Below, one piece after another: positions 25,375 through 36,708 of a stretch of 64,000 bases of DNA. The stretch spans positions 67,484,166-67,548,165 of the forward strand of contig NC_089581.1 in NCBI RefSeq assembly GCF_019320115.1, given 5' to 3'. The stretch comes from Miscanthus floridulus (Eukaryota > Streptophyta > Magnoliopsida > Poales > Poaceae). Made by a program: the position numbers and the translations under genes. The notes below the pieces were generated by a model that was given only the letters and a program-made list of their open reading frames with translations, made no database searches and was not told where the DNA came from. How positions within the stretch are numbered: the first letter of the stretch is position 1; each line of letters starts with the position of its first letter.

Positions 25375-27672
25375 TCAGACTGGTTTTTCTTCAAAAGTCA
25401 AATCAGATTTTAACTCGATATCCCCTAGTGGAACTCTCTCTTTAGGGACGCGAAGGCATTTCTTCAACTGAGATACGTGAAAGACTTTGAAGATAGCACT
25501 CATCTCAGGAGGTAATTGGATCTTATATGCTACCTTACCACTTTGTCCAATGATTTGAAATAGACCAACATATCTTGGCGCAAGCTTTCGCTTCACACCA
25601 AAGCGTTGGACACTCTTCATGGGTGAGACTTTTAGATAAACGAAGTCTCCAACTTCGAACTCGATAGGTTTTCTACAATGATCAGCATAACTTTTCTGCC
25701 TAGCTTGAGCTGCGGCCATATGGGTTTGGATAGTATGGACTTGTTCTTCAGCTTCTTGAACAAAATCAATTCCATAATATCTCCTTTCCTGGCTTCAACC
25801 CAATTCAACGGGGTTCTACACTTCCGGCCGTACAAAGCTTCAAATGGTGCCATCTTGATACTCTCTTGATAACTATTATTATAAGATAATTTAGCTAGGG
25901 GCAACCACTTTTCCCATGAACCCTTAGACAAGATGACACACGCTCTCAACATATCTTCCAAGATTTGATTCACTCACTTAGTTTGCCCATTGGTTTGCGG
26001 ATGATAAGCAGAGCTTCTTACTAACTTAGTTCCCAATAATCCATGTAAGTGCTCCCAAAAGCGAGCAGTGAACTGTGGTCCTCTATTAGAGATAATAGTG
26101 CGAAGTATCCCATTAAGTCGGACTATCTGATTGAAGTACAACTCCGCATAGTAAGTTAGATGGAAATCTATGCGCATAGGAATGAAGTGTGCAGACTTGG
26201 TCAGCCGGTCTACAATCACCCAAATAGAGTTAAAATTCCTCTGAGTAGTACGGAGTCCAACAATAAAATCCATACTTATCTTCTCCCATTTCCAACCTAG
26301 AATAGAGAGTGGCTAAAGCAATCTAGCCTTCATGTGTACAGCTTTAACTCGACAACACATGTCACACCTAGCCACATAAGTGGCTATCTCCTTCTTCATC
26401 TTGGTCCACCAAAAGCAAGGCTTCAAATCATGATACATTTTACTACTACCAGGATGAATAGATAATTTTGAGGAATGGGCTTTGGATTTGATTTGATTTC
26501 TAAGCTCTCTATCCTTCGGAACCACTAACCTATCCTTGAACCATAACATGTCATTCTCATCTACCCAAAAATGCATGGTTTCTTGCTCTTTCATCTTGCA
26601 CCTAATGTGTAACACACCTAGATCTATCTTCTGTAGCTCAATAATTTGACTCTATAGAGTACAACTGACAGTGATGTTGTGAAGGATGGTAGGATGTAGG
26701 AGTTTTGACAAATGGAGGTCACTTTCAATCAAAGAGTGGCAATGAGATTTCCTTCTTAAGGCATCCGCAACAACATTTGCCTTGCCTGGATGATAGTGCA
26801 CTTGGAGGTTATAATCCTTGATCAACTCGAGCCATCTTCTCTGACGCATATTCAACTCAGGTTGAGTGAAGATGTACTTAAGACTTTTATGATCAATATA
26901 GATGTTGCACACATTGCCAAGCAAATAATGTCTCTAGGCCTTCAAAGCATGAACAATTGTAGCAAGTTCTAAGTCATGCGTAGGATAATTCACTTCATGC
27001 TTCCAAAGTTAGCGAGAGGTATAAGCAATGACTCTACCCTCCTACATAAGAACACCTCCTAAACCTGTGCCTGATGCATCACAAAACACATCAAAAGGTT
27101 TCTCGATATCTAGTTGCGCCAGAACCAGAGCTGAAGTTAGAAGGGTTCGCAGGGTGTGAAAAGCCGCATCACACTTGGAAGTCCAGACAAACCTCGTGTC
27201 TTTTTACAGCAACCGAGTCATAGGCTTGGCTATTTTAGATAAATCTGGGATGAAGCGACGATAATAACCAGCCAACCCCAGAAAACTCCGAACCTCATGC
27301 ACTGAGATTGGAGCCTTCTAGTCCAACACTTCTTGCACCTTGGTGGGATCCACCATAATTCCACCATCGGACAACACATGTCCGAGAAAAGGTACCTCAC
27401 GAAGCTAGAATTCACACTTGCTAAACTTTGCATAAAGCTTGTGTTCACGCAATCTAGTGAGAACCACTCGCAAATGTTCAACATGATCTTCTTCATTCTC
27501 AGAATAGACCAAGATATCATCTATAAATACCACCACAAATTTGTCCAACTCGGGCATAAACACCAAATTCATCAAATACATGAAGTGTGCGGGGGCATTG
27601 GTCAATCCAAAAGACATAACAAGATACTCATACAGACCATATCTTGTAGAGAATGCAGTTTTTGGAACATCC
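25375..27672 (-). pseudogene. Tekay-B pol: RT end, RNase H, integrase (dead)
   Basis: RT from the motif [20 protein letters not shown] with [10 protein letters not shown] (about 27405-27672), RNase H pieces (26652-27150), the integrase zinc finger (26313-26615), the integrase core (25974-26273) and the C-terminal region (25375-25719). Many stops and frame changes. Two of the three integrase catalytic residues are lost: the second Asp is Asn (AAT, 26085-26087) and the Glu is Lys (AAG, 25977-25979), followed directly by a TGA (25974-25976). All three look like G-to-A or C-to-T changes. No clear chromodomain remains at the end. Confidence 0.85.
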
Positions 27673-30600
27673 TGTAACACCCCGGGTGTTTAAATACTAA
27701 AACTACCATGTCATCATATGCATTGTAAGGCATTTGGTCATATTAAAAAAACTTTGTATGCATTCACTAAAATAAGTTTACATTTATGTTTTTGGAGATT
27801 TTTGAGTTGTTATGAAAATTTGAGAGTAATTTGTGAATTTTGGTGAATGGCAAACTTGTAAATACTATGAACAGTGTTCACCACCGTAGCTACACCGCCG
27901 GCGACCTTCGGTTCGCTTCCAGACGCACACGTGGATGTCCTCGGCTTTGCGCTGGCGTGGGAAAGGCTCCTGTGTGGCTTCCTTGCGCTTCTGGCCGCTC
28001 CTTAAGGCCTAAGTCGTTGCCGTCCTTCGTCGTTTCCCTTCCTCTGTTTTCCCGACGCCATTGCCGCAGCTCCGTTGAGCCCTCGCCGTCGAACCATCGC
28101 TTGTGTCATCACAGCAAAGTGCTCAACAGCTTCGCCTCTTCCTTGCACACCCATCCAACCGGTCGTAGTCATCTGACTTCGCCAAATTTTACCGTGCGTC
28201 GTCTTTCTTCCCCACGACCGGCAGCATCTCCGTCGAGCGTACCTCGCCATGGCCAGCGTGTTACGGTGAGCCTCTGCCCCTGCTGAGTCTTGTTTCAGCT
28301 TCGCCACGATGCTGTGGTACTCCATGACCCATTGATTTCTCATTTTGACCACCACAACTCCTAGAACATCGCCACCGACGACGATCTGCTCCGCCGTGCT
28401 TGCTTGGAACGTCAACCCACCTCTCCGTTGCTCCTCCGGCCTTGTGCTCTACTCAGTCGCATTTGGGGTGAGCTGCTGATGCTTCCTAGGCCATCTGTTT
28501 AAGCTTTACAGGTCTCACATCGCCAGTGTAGCGTAGCCATGCCGTCGTGGCCGCCATGGCCGGCGTAGTGCTCGGTCCAGTCCGTAGCTAGTCTAGCTTG
28601 TGCCCTAGAATGATGCGCCTAGTCGAGGGGAGTGTTTTGGTGCTTTGGCCGTCGCCGTCGTCAAGATATCGCTGGTCAGCGCCGTCGTTGCCGCGGTCAA
28701 CGCGTGAGGTTAGGGATGACAGGTGGGGTCGGGTTGTCAGTGACTCAACGTTCAAATGGAATTTTTCTATTTTCATATTTGAATGAATAGTGATGTGATT
28801 TGTTATTTTTGTGTAGATTTATTTAGAGCTCCAAAAATTATGAAAATTTTTGTGTGCCTTCTCTATGATGCATAGTATTTAATAAAAATATGAAATAATG
28901 TTTTTCAGTACCTTTTAAATGTGATAAAAATTGCTCAATTTATTAATAAATGGATTTCCATGATTTATCTAGGCTTATTTAATTGTCCAAAAATTATGAA
29001 ATTTGTTTTGCCACTTACTTATCATGTAATGAACATTTACTAAAATTTTGAGCTCAATCAGAATAAGTTGATTTATTTCATAATTTTGAATTAAATAATT
29101 AATTCATAAAAGCAAATAGTAACCTTTAATGATTTAGGTTTTGTTTGAAATTTTGGATTGAGTGATGATCTTGGGTCATTTGATGATAATGATCCTTGGC
29201 AATTGATGTATGTGTTACAAAAAAGATATAGTTTGTTTGACTTGCAACTGTACCGCGAAGGAAAGTTGTATTCAAATTGTTAATTTTTGCATCCATCATC
29301 GAGCATCACGTTTCATATTTTGCATCATGTTAAACACGGCATTGTTATTACGTGTAGTGAACGAAGGTGAACACGTGGTAGTTAATCAAGTTGCGGAGGA
29401 GGTTAATCCGTCTGTTGAGGTCAGATCGAATACTTGTGAGACGTCGCAGGAACCAGACTTTTCCGTCAACGAAGGCAAGCCCCGGATGCATACAACCCTA
29501 CCTTGTATTTTACAAATTGATTTCTCTTCTGCTTCTCTTTACTACATTAAGTGATTAGGAGTAAAGTGAAAAACAAATTGGTGCATTACCAACCTTGTTA
29601 TTCCATATTTACCATATTACCAGTTTTAAATTCGTATATGCCTAGTTTGCTTAGCTATGCTTAGAACGATGAAAGTCGGGTGATTACCTGTCACCTGCGA
29701 ACTTTAAACAGAATTTTGGTTAACTTATGTTATCATGTGATATGGGAATGTGGAGTAATAAATCTAGACCGGGCGGACTCGGTGAGTGTGAGCCACAAGA
29801 CACAGAGGTCTTGTGAGCAGGTTCTTTCCGCCTGTGTTGATTAAGGCACGTCCATTGTTGAATTACATGAGGTGAGAATTTGTAGTACTAACCACATACT
29901 CCGGTAAGCCTTTACTCAGCTATTCTATTATGAGAATGGCTACTCGCGCACTAGGAGTGGAGAGATGGCGGGAATAGCATGTACCCACGTGGCAATGGGC
30001 TGGATTGGTGGAGTACTGTGTTCTCGGGTGGTGTGGACCCGTTCTTGTTTAGAGGATCCAAGGGTAGGTTGGTATATGGAGGTCAGGGATCTGCATATGT
30101 CGTGTGGTCTAGAATTCCCAGCTGGGTTCTTAATCGGTTCGAATCGTTGTTGCTCCTCGGTTATGGAGACTCAACTCACTGTTCATCATCGTAGATTAAT
30201 AACTGGAACTTGAGGCTGGTTGAGAAAGTGTTGGATATGAAGTTTCATGATCTCAACACGGATCGTGTCAGCTTTGTATATGATTTTATGAAGTTTTTTA
30301 TATAAAGATTTTTGTTAAAAAGCTTTTACGCAAAATAACTTTGATTATTGTTAAAGCCATACCTTGAATCCCTGAGCCTGCATTCCTAAGTTTATCAGTT
30401 AATATTTCGGTTAAGTCTTGCTGAGTACTTTTGTACTCAAGGTTCGTTGACCCTTGTTGCAGGTGAGCCTCATGAGCAGATCTGTTTTGGATCATGCTAC
30501 ATGACAGTTGTTCCTTGTGATGACGATGAGAAGTAAATGTGTGGCCCTTGGGCAGGATAGTTTCATTGTGTGTTTTGTATTATATTATAATGCCACTCCA

Positions 30601-30900
30601 CTACTACTATGGTTTGTAATAATTATCGAACTTAGTTTGTAAGGTTTGAAATAACTGGTTTGTAAACTAAGTTATCGTAAGACTTCCACTATTTTTACTC
30701 TGGTATTGATATTTGAATAAATGTTGTAATACTGCAATGACTCTGTAATGTGATCCTGCTCGGAAATCATGGATGATTCGGGGTTCCCCGAGGACACTCA
30801 ACAGACTTCTTAAGTTACCAGGAACATATGCCTAGTTGTTAAAGGTCGTTGGATAGTGACAAGTGCATGTAGGTCCTATAATTTAGGAGGTTCTACCACA
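27673..30900 (+). repeat. Tekay-2 5' LTR (lacks about 345 bp)
   Basis: 3228 bp, TGTAACACC to CTACCACA. Compared with the 3' LTR it lacks the block corresponding to about 36827-37175; the junction near 27789 shows a short TGTT match. Confidence 0.92.
30299..30307 (+). promoter_or_regulatory. Possible TATA box in the Tekay-2 5' LTR
   Basis: TATATAAAG at 30299-30307, with a possible polyadenylation signal AATAAA downstream at 30716-30721. The arrangement would fit R and U5 within the last 600 bp of the LTR, and the 3' LTR has the same pair. Read from sequence only. Confidence 0.35.
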
Positions 30901-30903
30901 GAA

Positions 30904-30915
30904 TGGTATAAGAGC
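30904..30915 (+). other. Primer-binding site of Tekay-2 with one mismatch
   Basis: TGGTATAAGAGC; Tekay-1 has the standard TGGTATCAGAGC. The seventh base is A instead of C, so pairing with tRNA-iMet is slightly weakened. Confidence 0.85.
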
Positions 30916-31318
30916 GATCATTACAAGGTTTTTATTGTATTGTTTTACAAAAACTTCAAAATGATTTGGATGGCTACATTTAACTTGATAATTTGGTCCA
31001 AATTGCTTCTAACTTATCTTATTTCTTTCTCACCATTCCTTATTTGATTAAAAAGGTTTTGTGTGGTAGAGTAGTAATCTTACTATGCCCTATATAAAAA
31101 CAAATGTTGTTATGTGCATTATAAACTCTGATGTTTTTGTTCGTAAGAATGATTCATGCATCATGATTAATTCACTCGTTACTTCCTTCACCTCTTAGTC
31201 TGGAGTTGAGTAGTGAGTCTAGTTTGAGTAATGTAATCCATCATAGCTGCTCTTTAGACTTTGATCAAATGGTCTTACTTGGATTAAATTGGCTTCCTAC
31301 AGTATGGCTTGTGCCAAG

Positions 31319-31870
31319 ATGATGCCCCGTAAGTCCACTGGACTCAAAGGAGTTCCTCATCACCAACTTGCCTCTAGAAATGACGGTGCTAGCAGTAGCA
31401 GTTCTAGGCCTGATCCCTAGGTAGAGATACAGAGGATTTTTGCAGAGTTAGCACAAGCTACTAGAGATAGGGCTTTGGATGCTATACATGTAGGGGAATT
31501 ACAGCATCAATTGAGGCATCTCACCACCACGCATAGGAACTGCAAAAGCATGTTAGTTCATATGGTGGAGGGAAGAAATGAAGCCTGGCACAGGGAAAAT
31601 GTAGCTAGAGCTAGAACTCATGAGCTAGAATTCTATGTAGAAGATTTAGAAGAACATAATACTTATCTACATGAGGAAGTTCATAGGCTTAGCAATCTAC
31701 TAAATCCAAATCATGAGCCCCAAGCTGATGCCATGGACCCCGGTGTCATCCTTGCCGATGATAATGAATCAGAAGAGGAAGAAGAAGATCCTGAAGAATT
31801 AGTAATGATCAATGAAAGTGATGATGAAGGCGGTAATAATTCTGGAATGGATACCGAGCCTAAAGTTTGA
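31319..31870 (+). pseudogene. Acidic coiled-coil ORF ahead of gag in Tekay-2 (one stop)
   Basis: Counterpart of the Tekay-1 frame at 10821-11375. Start MMPRKST at 31319. The frame has 183 codons, with a single TAG at 31418-31420 where Tekay-1 has CAG. After that stop it stays open to 31870, with the same HELEFYVEDLEEHNTYLHEE segment, Glu run and EPKV end. The change is C to T in a CAG context. Confidence 0.65.
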
Positions 31871-32031
31871 AGTAATCATGAAAAGGAGTAGAGTTGTATA
31901 ATAGTTAGTTATAGTTAAGTTATGTAGTTTTGTTTTGGTACTTATAGATTCTGGTGTTTATATTAGTAAACCCTATGTAATGTGTCTGGAGTAGGCTTTT
32001 GTGCAATTCAATAAAGGCTCATGAATAAAGT

Positions 32032-35000
32032 TTGGTTTGTTATGAGCAGATGCGTCATACGCGGGGTTCGTATATTCTAGGAACTTCACACGATGTGGAT
32101 GGTATTCCAGATCCGCCACCAGTTCCAATAAATCTAGCTGATGCTATAACTGCACTTGTCAATGTGATGGCCGAAAATTCTCGTTTGCTTCATGAGATAG
32201 CTCAAAGTAATCAGAGTCAGATGCACGGAAACCGTGGTCGCCACCATAACAGACAGGAGGCTACATATGTTGATTTTACTGACACAAGACCATCGGTGTT
32301 CACCAAGGCAGATGAACCATTGGAGGCTGATGACTGGCTTCGAACCATGGAGCAGAAATTTGACCTTATTCCATGCACGGAGTATCAGAAACCTGCATTT
32401 GCCGCCCAGCAACTTCGAGGTGCAGCAAGTGCTTGGTGGGCAAACTTAGTGGCTATGCAACCAGCTGGCATTCCAATAACTTGGGCTGAGTTCCGTACTG
32501 CCTTCAGAGCCCATTATATCCCTGAAGGAGTGATGGCAATGAAGCTAGATGAATTCCTTGCTTTGAAGCAAGGAGATCAAACCGTGATGCAGTATGTGGG
32601 AAGATTTAATCACCTGTCACAATATGCATCAGAAAATATCAATATTGATGCCAAGAAGAAGAGGTGGTTTATGAGAGGTTTGAATACCAAGCTACAAACA
32701 ATGATGACAACTTGCACCAATGTCACTTATCATGAGGCCGTAAATATTGCAATCGCTTCAGAGTCAAAGTATCATCAGCATAAGGAGCTCAAAAAGAAAA
32801 AGAGTATGCCGTCCAGACCTTTTGGGGGAAATTAGAAGAGGCAGAGGGTGATTTATCATCCAGTACATCATAATTGTCCTCCTTACCGTCCGCCATAGTC
32901 TCAAGTCAGGCAACAGTCAAATGTCCGTCCTACTATAACCTATCCGAATTCACAGTCGACCAATGTTCCTGGTGGCAATGCTCTAAGGTCCTAGGGTCAC
33001 AACTATCCATGTTACAATTGTGGAAGGACTGGTCATTTCTCTAGGGAATGTCCATATCCTAGGCAGGCTAATCAAAATTATCAGAAGGCCCCTGCAAATA
33101 AACAACAGGGTCAGGCACCAAACAAGAACCCCAATCAGAATACTCAGAAGGGCAAAGATGAGAGGAAGACAGGACGGGTGTTCTATATTCAAGCTGGAGA
33201 AATTCCAGAAGGGGAGCCAGTGATGATGGGTATGTTTCCTGTTGCCAATCACCCTGCAGTTATACTTTTTGATTCTGGCACATCGCATTCATTCATCAAT
33301 AGAACATTTGTCGTGAAGTATGAAATTTCAATTGGGGCAACAAAGGAAAGTTTCTTTATACAATCGCTCAGGGGACGTCTATGTACTAAAGAAATGGTAT
33401 ACCAGGTACCCGTAAACCTAGGTGGGCATATTTTTCCCACTACCATGATTATCCTTAAGGATCAGGATATAGATGTAATCTTGGGAATAAATTGGATGTA
33501 TCAGCATAAGGCTGTTATAGATGCTTTGAATAGGACATTAAGGGTAAGTTTGCCTGATAGTAATTCTCAACTTCTCATCCAACTTCCAACCCTAAGAAGA
33601 TCAGTGGGCAAGGTTTGTGCAACTGCTGTCAAAGAGATTAGAGATATTCTTGTAGTGTGTGAATTTTTGGACGTGTTTCCTGAAGATTTACCCGGTCTAC
33701 CACCTGATAGGGATGTACAGTTTAACATAGAATTACAACCTGGAACAGCTCCAATTTCTCAAAGAGCTTATAGGATGCCACTTAAGGAATTAGCCGAGTT
33801 GAAGACTCAGTTACAAGAATTGATTGAGAAGGGGTTTATCCAACCTAGTTCCTCACCTTGGGGATGTCCGGCAATTTTTGTGAAAAAGAAAGATGAGACC
33901 CTGAGGTTATGTGTTGACTATCGTCCGTTGAATGAAGTGACCATCAAGAATAAGTATCCATTACCTCGGATAGATTTGCTTTTTGATCAATTGGCCGGAG
34001 CCAAAGTTTTCTCCAAGATAGATTTGAGATCAGGATATCACCAAATCAAGATAAAGCCTGAAGATATTCCCAAAATGGCATTTACCACAAGATACGGATT
34101 ATATGAATACTTGGTAATGTCTTTTGGTTTGACAAATGCTCCAGCTCATTTTATGTATATGATGAACTCAGTATTCATGCCTGAGCTAGACAAGTTTGTA
34201 GTGGTGTTTATTGATGACATTTTAGTATATTCCAAGAATAAGAAAGAACATGCGGAACATCTCAGAATTATTCTGACCCGCTTGAGAGAACATCAACTAT
34301 ATGCCAAGTTCAGCAAGTGTGATTTTTGGCTGAAGGAAGTGCAATTTCTTGGACATGTCTTGTCAGCCGAAGGAGTTGCAGTTGATCCCAACAAAGTGAA
34401 GGATGTGCTTGATTGGAAACCGCCAACCACAGTTCATCAAGTTCGGAGTTTTCTGGGTTTGGCAGGGTATTACCGTCGGTTTATTCTAGATTTCTCTAAA
34501 ATATCAAAGTCCATAACTGAATTGTTGAAGAACCAAGTTAAGTTTGTCTAGTCATCTGAATGTGAAAAGGCTTTCTAGACTTTGAAAAGATTGTTGACTA
34601 CTGCACCAATGCTAGCCCAACCTGATATCGAGAAGCCGTTTGATGTTTATTGTGATACTTTAGGTATTGGTATTAGATGTGTGTTGATGCAAGAAGGCCG
34701 AGTCATTGCTTATGCATCCAGGCAACTTAAGCAGCATGAAGAACACTATCTGACTCATGACCTAGAGTTAGTAGCTGTGGTTCATGCTCTAAAGATTTGG
34801 TGACATTACCTACTTGGTAATATGTGCCATATGTATACAGACCACAAGAGCTTAAAGTATATCTTTACTCAGTCAGAGTTGAACATGCGACAAAGAAGAT
34901 GGTTAGAGCTGATTAAGGATTATAATTTGGAAGTACATTATCACCCAGGTAAAGCAAATGTGGTTGCAGATGCCCTTAGTCGTAAAAGTTGTTACAATTG

Positions 35001-36540
35001 TCTGACAGTGAGAACAATGGGTTTGAATTTATGTCAAGAAATGGAGAAGTTGAATGTAGAAGTAATTCAACAAGGAAGTTTGATCAACATAATTGTTGAA
35101 GCCACTATTTGAGATCAAGTTATTGCTGCTCAAAAGGAAAACAAGGGTATAGCCCATATCAAGGAAAGAGTCAAGAATGGAAAAGCGGAATGCTTTAGCA
35201 TAGATGATGAAGATGTGTTATGGTTCAAGGATCGCCTGGTGGTACCAAAAGTTCCTGAGTTGCGGCAGTCAATTCTAGATGATGCACATGCTACTAGGTT
35301 ATCTATCCATCCAGGAAGCAACAAGATGTACCATGACTTGAAGCAAAGATTCTGGTGGACTAAAATGAAAATAGAGATTGCTAGATATATAGCAAAGTGT
35401 GATACTTGTCAAATGGTAAAAGCGATACATTTGAGGTCTGCTGGTGAATTACAACCATTACCTGTTCCATCTTGGAAATGGGAGGACATCAATATGGATT
35501 TTATTGTTGGTCTACCCAAGACATCAAAAGGATTTGACTCAGTATGGGTTATTGTAGATCGACTCACTAAGTCAGCACATTTTCTTCCTATCAAGACTAT
35601 ATATCCTACGATCCAATATGCCAAGATGTATTTAGCAAGAATCATGAGTTTGCATGGAGTACCAAAGACCATAGTGTCAGATAGGGGTACACAGTTTGTC
35701 TCCAGCTTTTGGAAACAATTACATGCTTCGTTAGGTACCAAACTTCTATATAGTACAGCTTATCATCCGCAAACTGATGGACAGACTGAAAGAGTCAATC
35801 AAGTACTTAAAGATATGTTAAGGTGTTGTGTCCTTAACTATTCCAATAAGTGGGATGAGTGCTTACCTTTGGCTGAATTCTCATATAACAATAGTTATCA
35901 GGAAAGCATTAGGATGGCTCCATTTGAAACACTCTATGGTCGTAGATGCAGAACATCGTTGAGTTGGTCTCAGCCTGGAGAAAGAAGATTCTTTAGAGTT
36001 GACCTTGTGAAAGAAACAGAAGACAAAGTTAGGCAAATACAGAGTAATTTGAAAATAGCTCAGTCTCGCCAAAAGAGTTATGCGGATAGAAGACGGAGAC
36101 CATTGGTATTTAACAAAGGAGATTTTGTATATCTGAAAGTATCACCAATGAAGCGAGTTACCCGTTTTGGTGTTAAAGGAAAGTTGGCACCCCGATACAT
36201 TGGACCGTATCAAATTTTGGAGAGGTATGGAAAAGTGGCATATCGCTTGAAATTGCCTGAACATCTCGTAGCTGTGCATGATGTGTTCCATGTTTCTCAA
36301 TTGAAGAAGTGTCTCCGAGTGCCTGAACAGAATGTTGAAGTTGAAGGAGTGGAACTAGAACCGGATTTAACTTATTTCGAATATCCTATCCGCGTGTTAG
36401 ATCAGAAAGATCGTGTTACTCGAAGATGGACAATCAAGTTCTATAAAATACAATGGAATCAACATTCAGAAGGGGAAGCTACTTGGGAATCAGAAGATTA
36501 CTTGTTAGAAAAGTTTCCAGAGTTTCTAGCGTCAATATAG
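32032..36540 (+). pseudogene. Tekay-2 gag-pol polyprotein with seven stops
   Basis: All parts lie in one frame: gag with WWANLVAMQPAGIPITWAEF (about 32430), a CCHC knuckle (C33010, C33019, H33034, C33049), protease DSG (33271-33279), RT with FIDD (34207-34218), RNase H (34582-35112), the integrase zinc finger, a full triad (D35497, D35680, E35788; D60D35E spacing), and a C-terminal chromodomain ending near 36540. Stops: TAG 32833, TAG 32896, TAG 32992, TAG 34549, TAG 34576, TGA 34801, TGA 35110. There is no frameshift, so this is a full-length chromovirus gag-pol broken only by point changes. A start at MRHTRGS (32050) is as likely as 32032. Confidence 0.93.
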
Positions 36541-36696
36541 AACAGAGTAATGTTAGTTGAGCTCGGTTGCTACAAGTTGTGTTTTGTAAAGGAACCTCAG
36601 CTATTTTATGGACAAGTTTTGGATATTTTTGGACTGACACATTTCCTTTTCCATTACTTACTCTATGGCTTTGAATCTCAGGGCGAGATTTCTTTT

Positions 36697-36708
36697 AGGG
36701 GGAAGGAT
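36697..36708 (+). other. Polypurine tract of Tekay-2
   Basis: AGGGGGAAGGAT directly before the 3' LTR; identical in core to the Tekay-1 tract. Confidence 0.88.

Larger units (their letters stand above)
22090..27672 (-). mobile_element. Tekay-B: second gypsy chromovirus, downstream part
   Basis: A chromovirus related to Tekay-1/2 but with a different LTR. On the minus strand it consists of RT, RNase H and integrase (27672 down to 25375), a PPT (25182-25198) and a 3' LTR (22090-25181). It is split within RT by Tekay-2 at 27673; 150 bp more of its RT follow at 38884-39034, after which the element is lost. Gag, protease and the 5' LTR are not in the window. It sits in the Tat-type fragment; CAAGC at 22085-22089 is the likely target duplication, but the other copy is missing. 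Confidence 0.88.
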
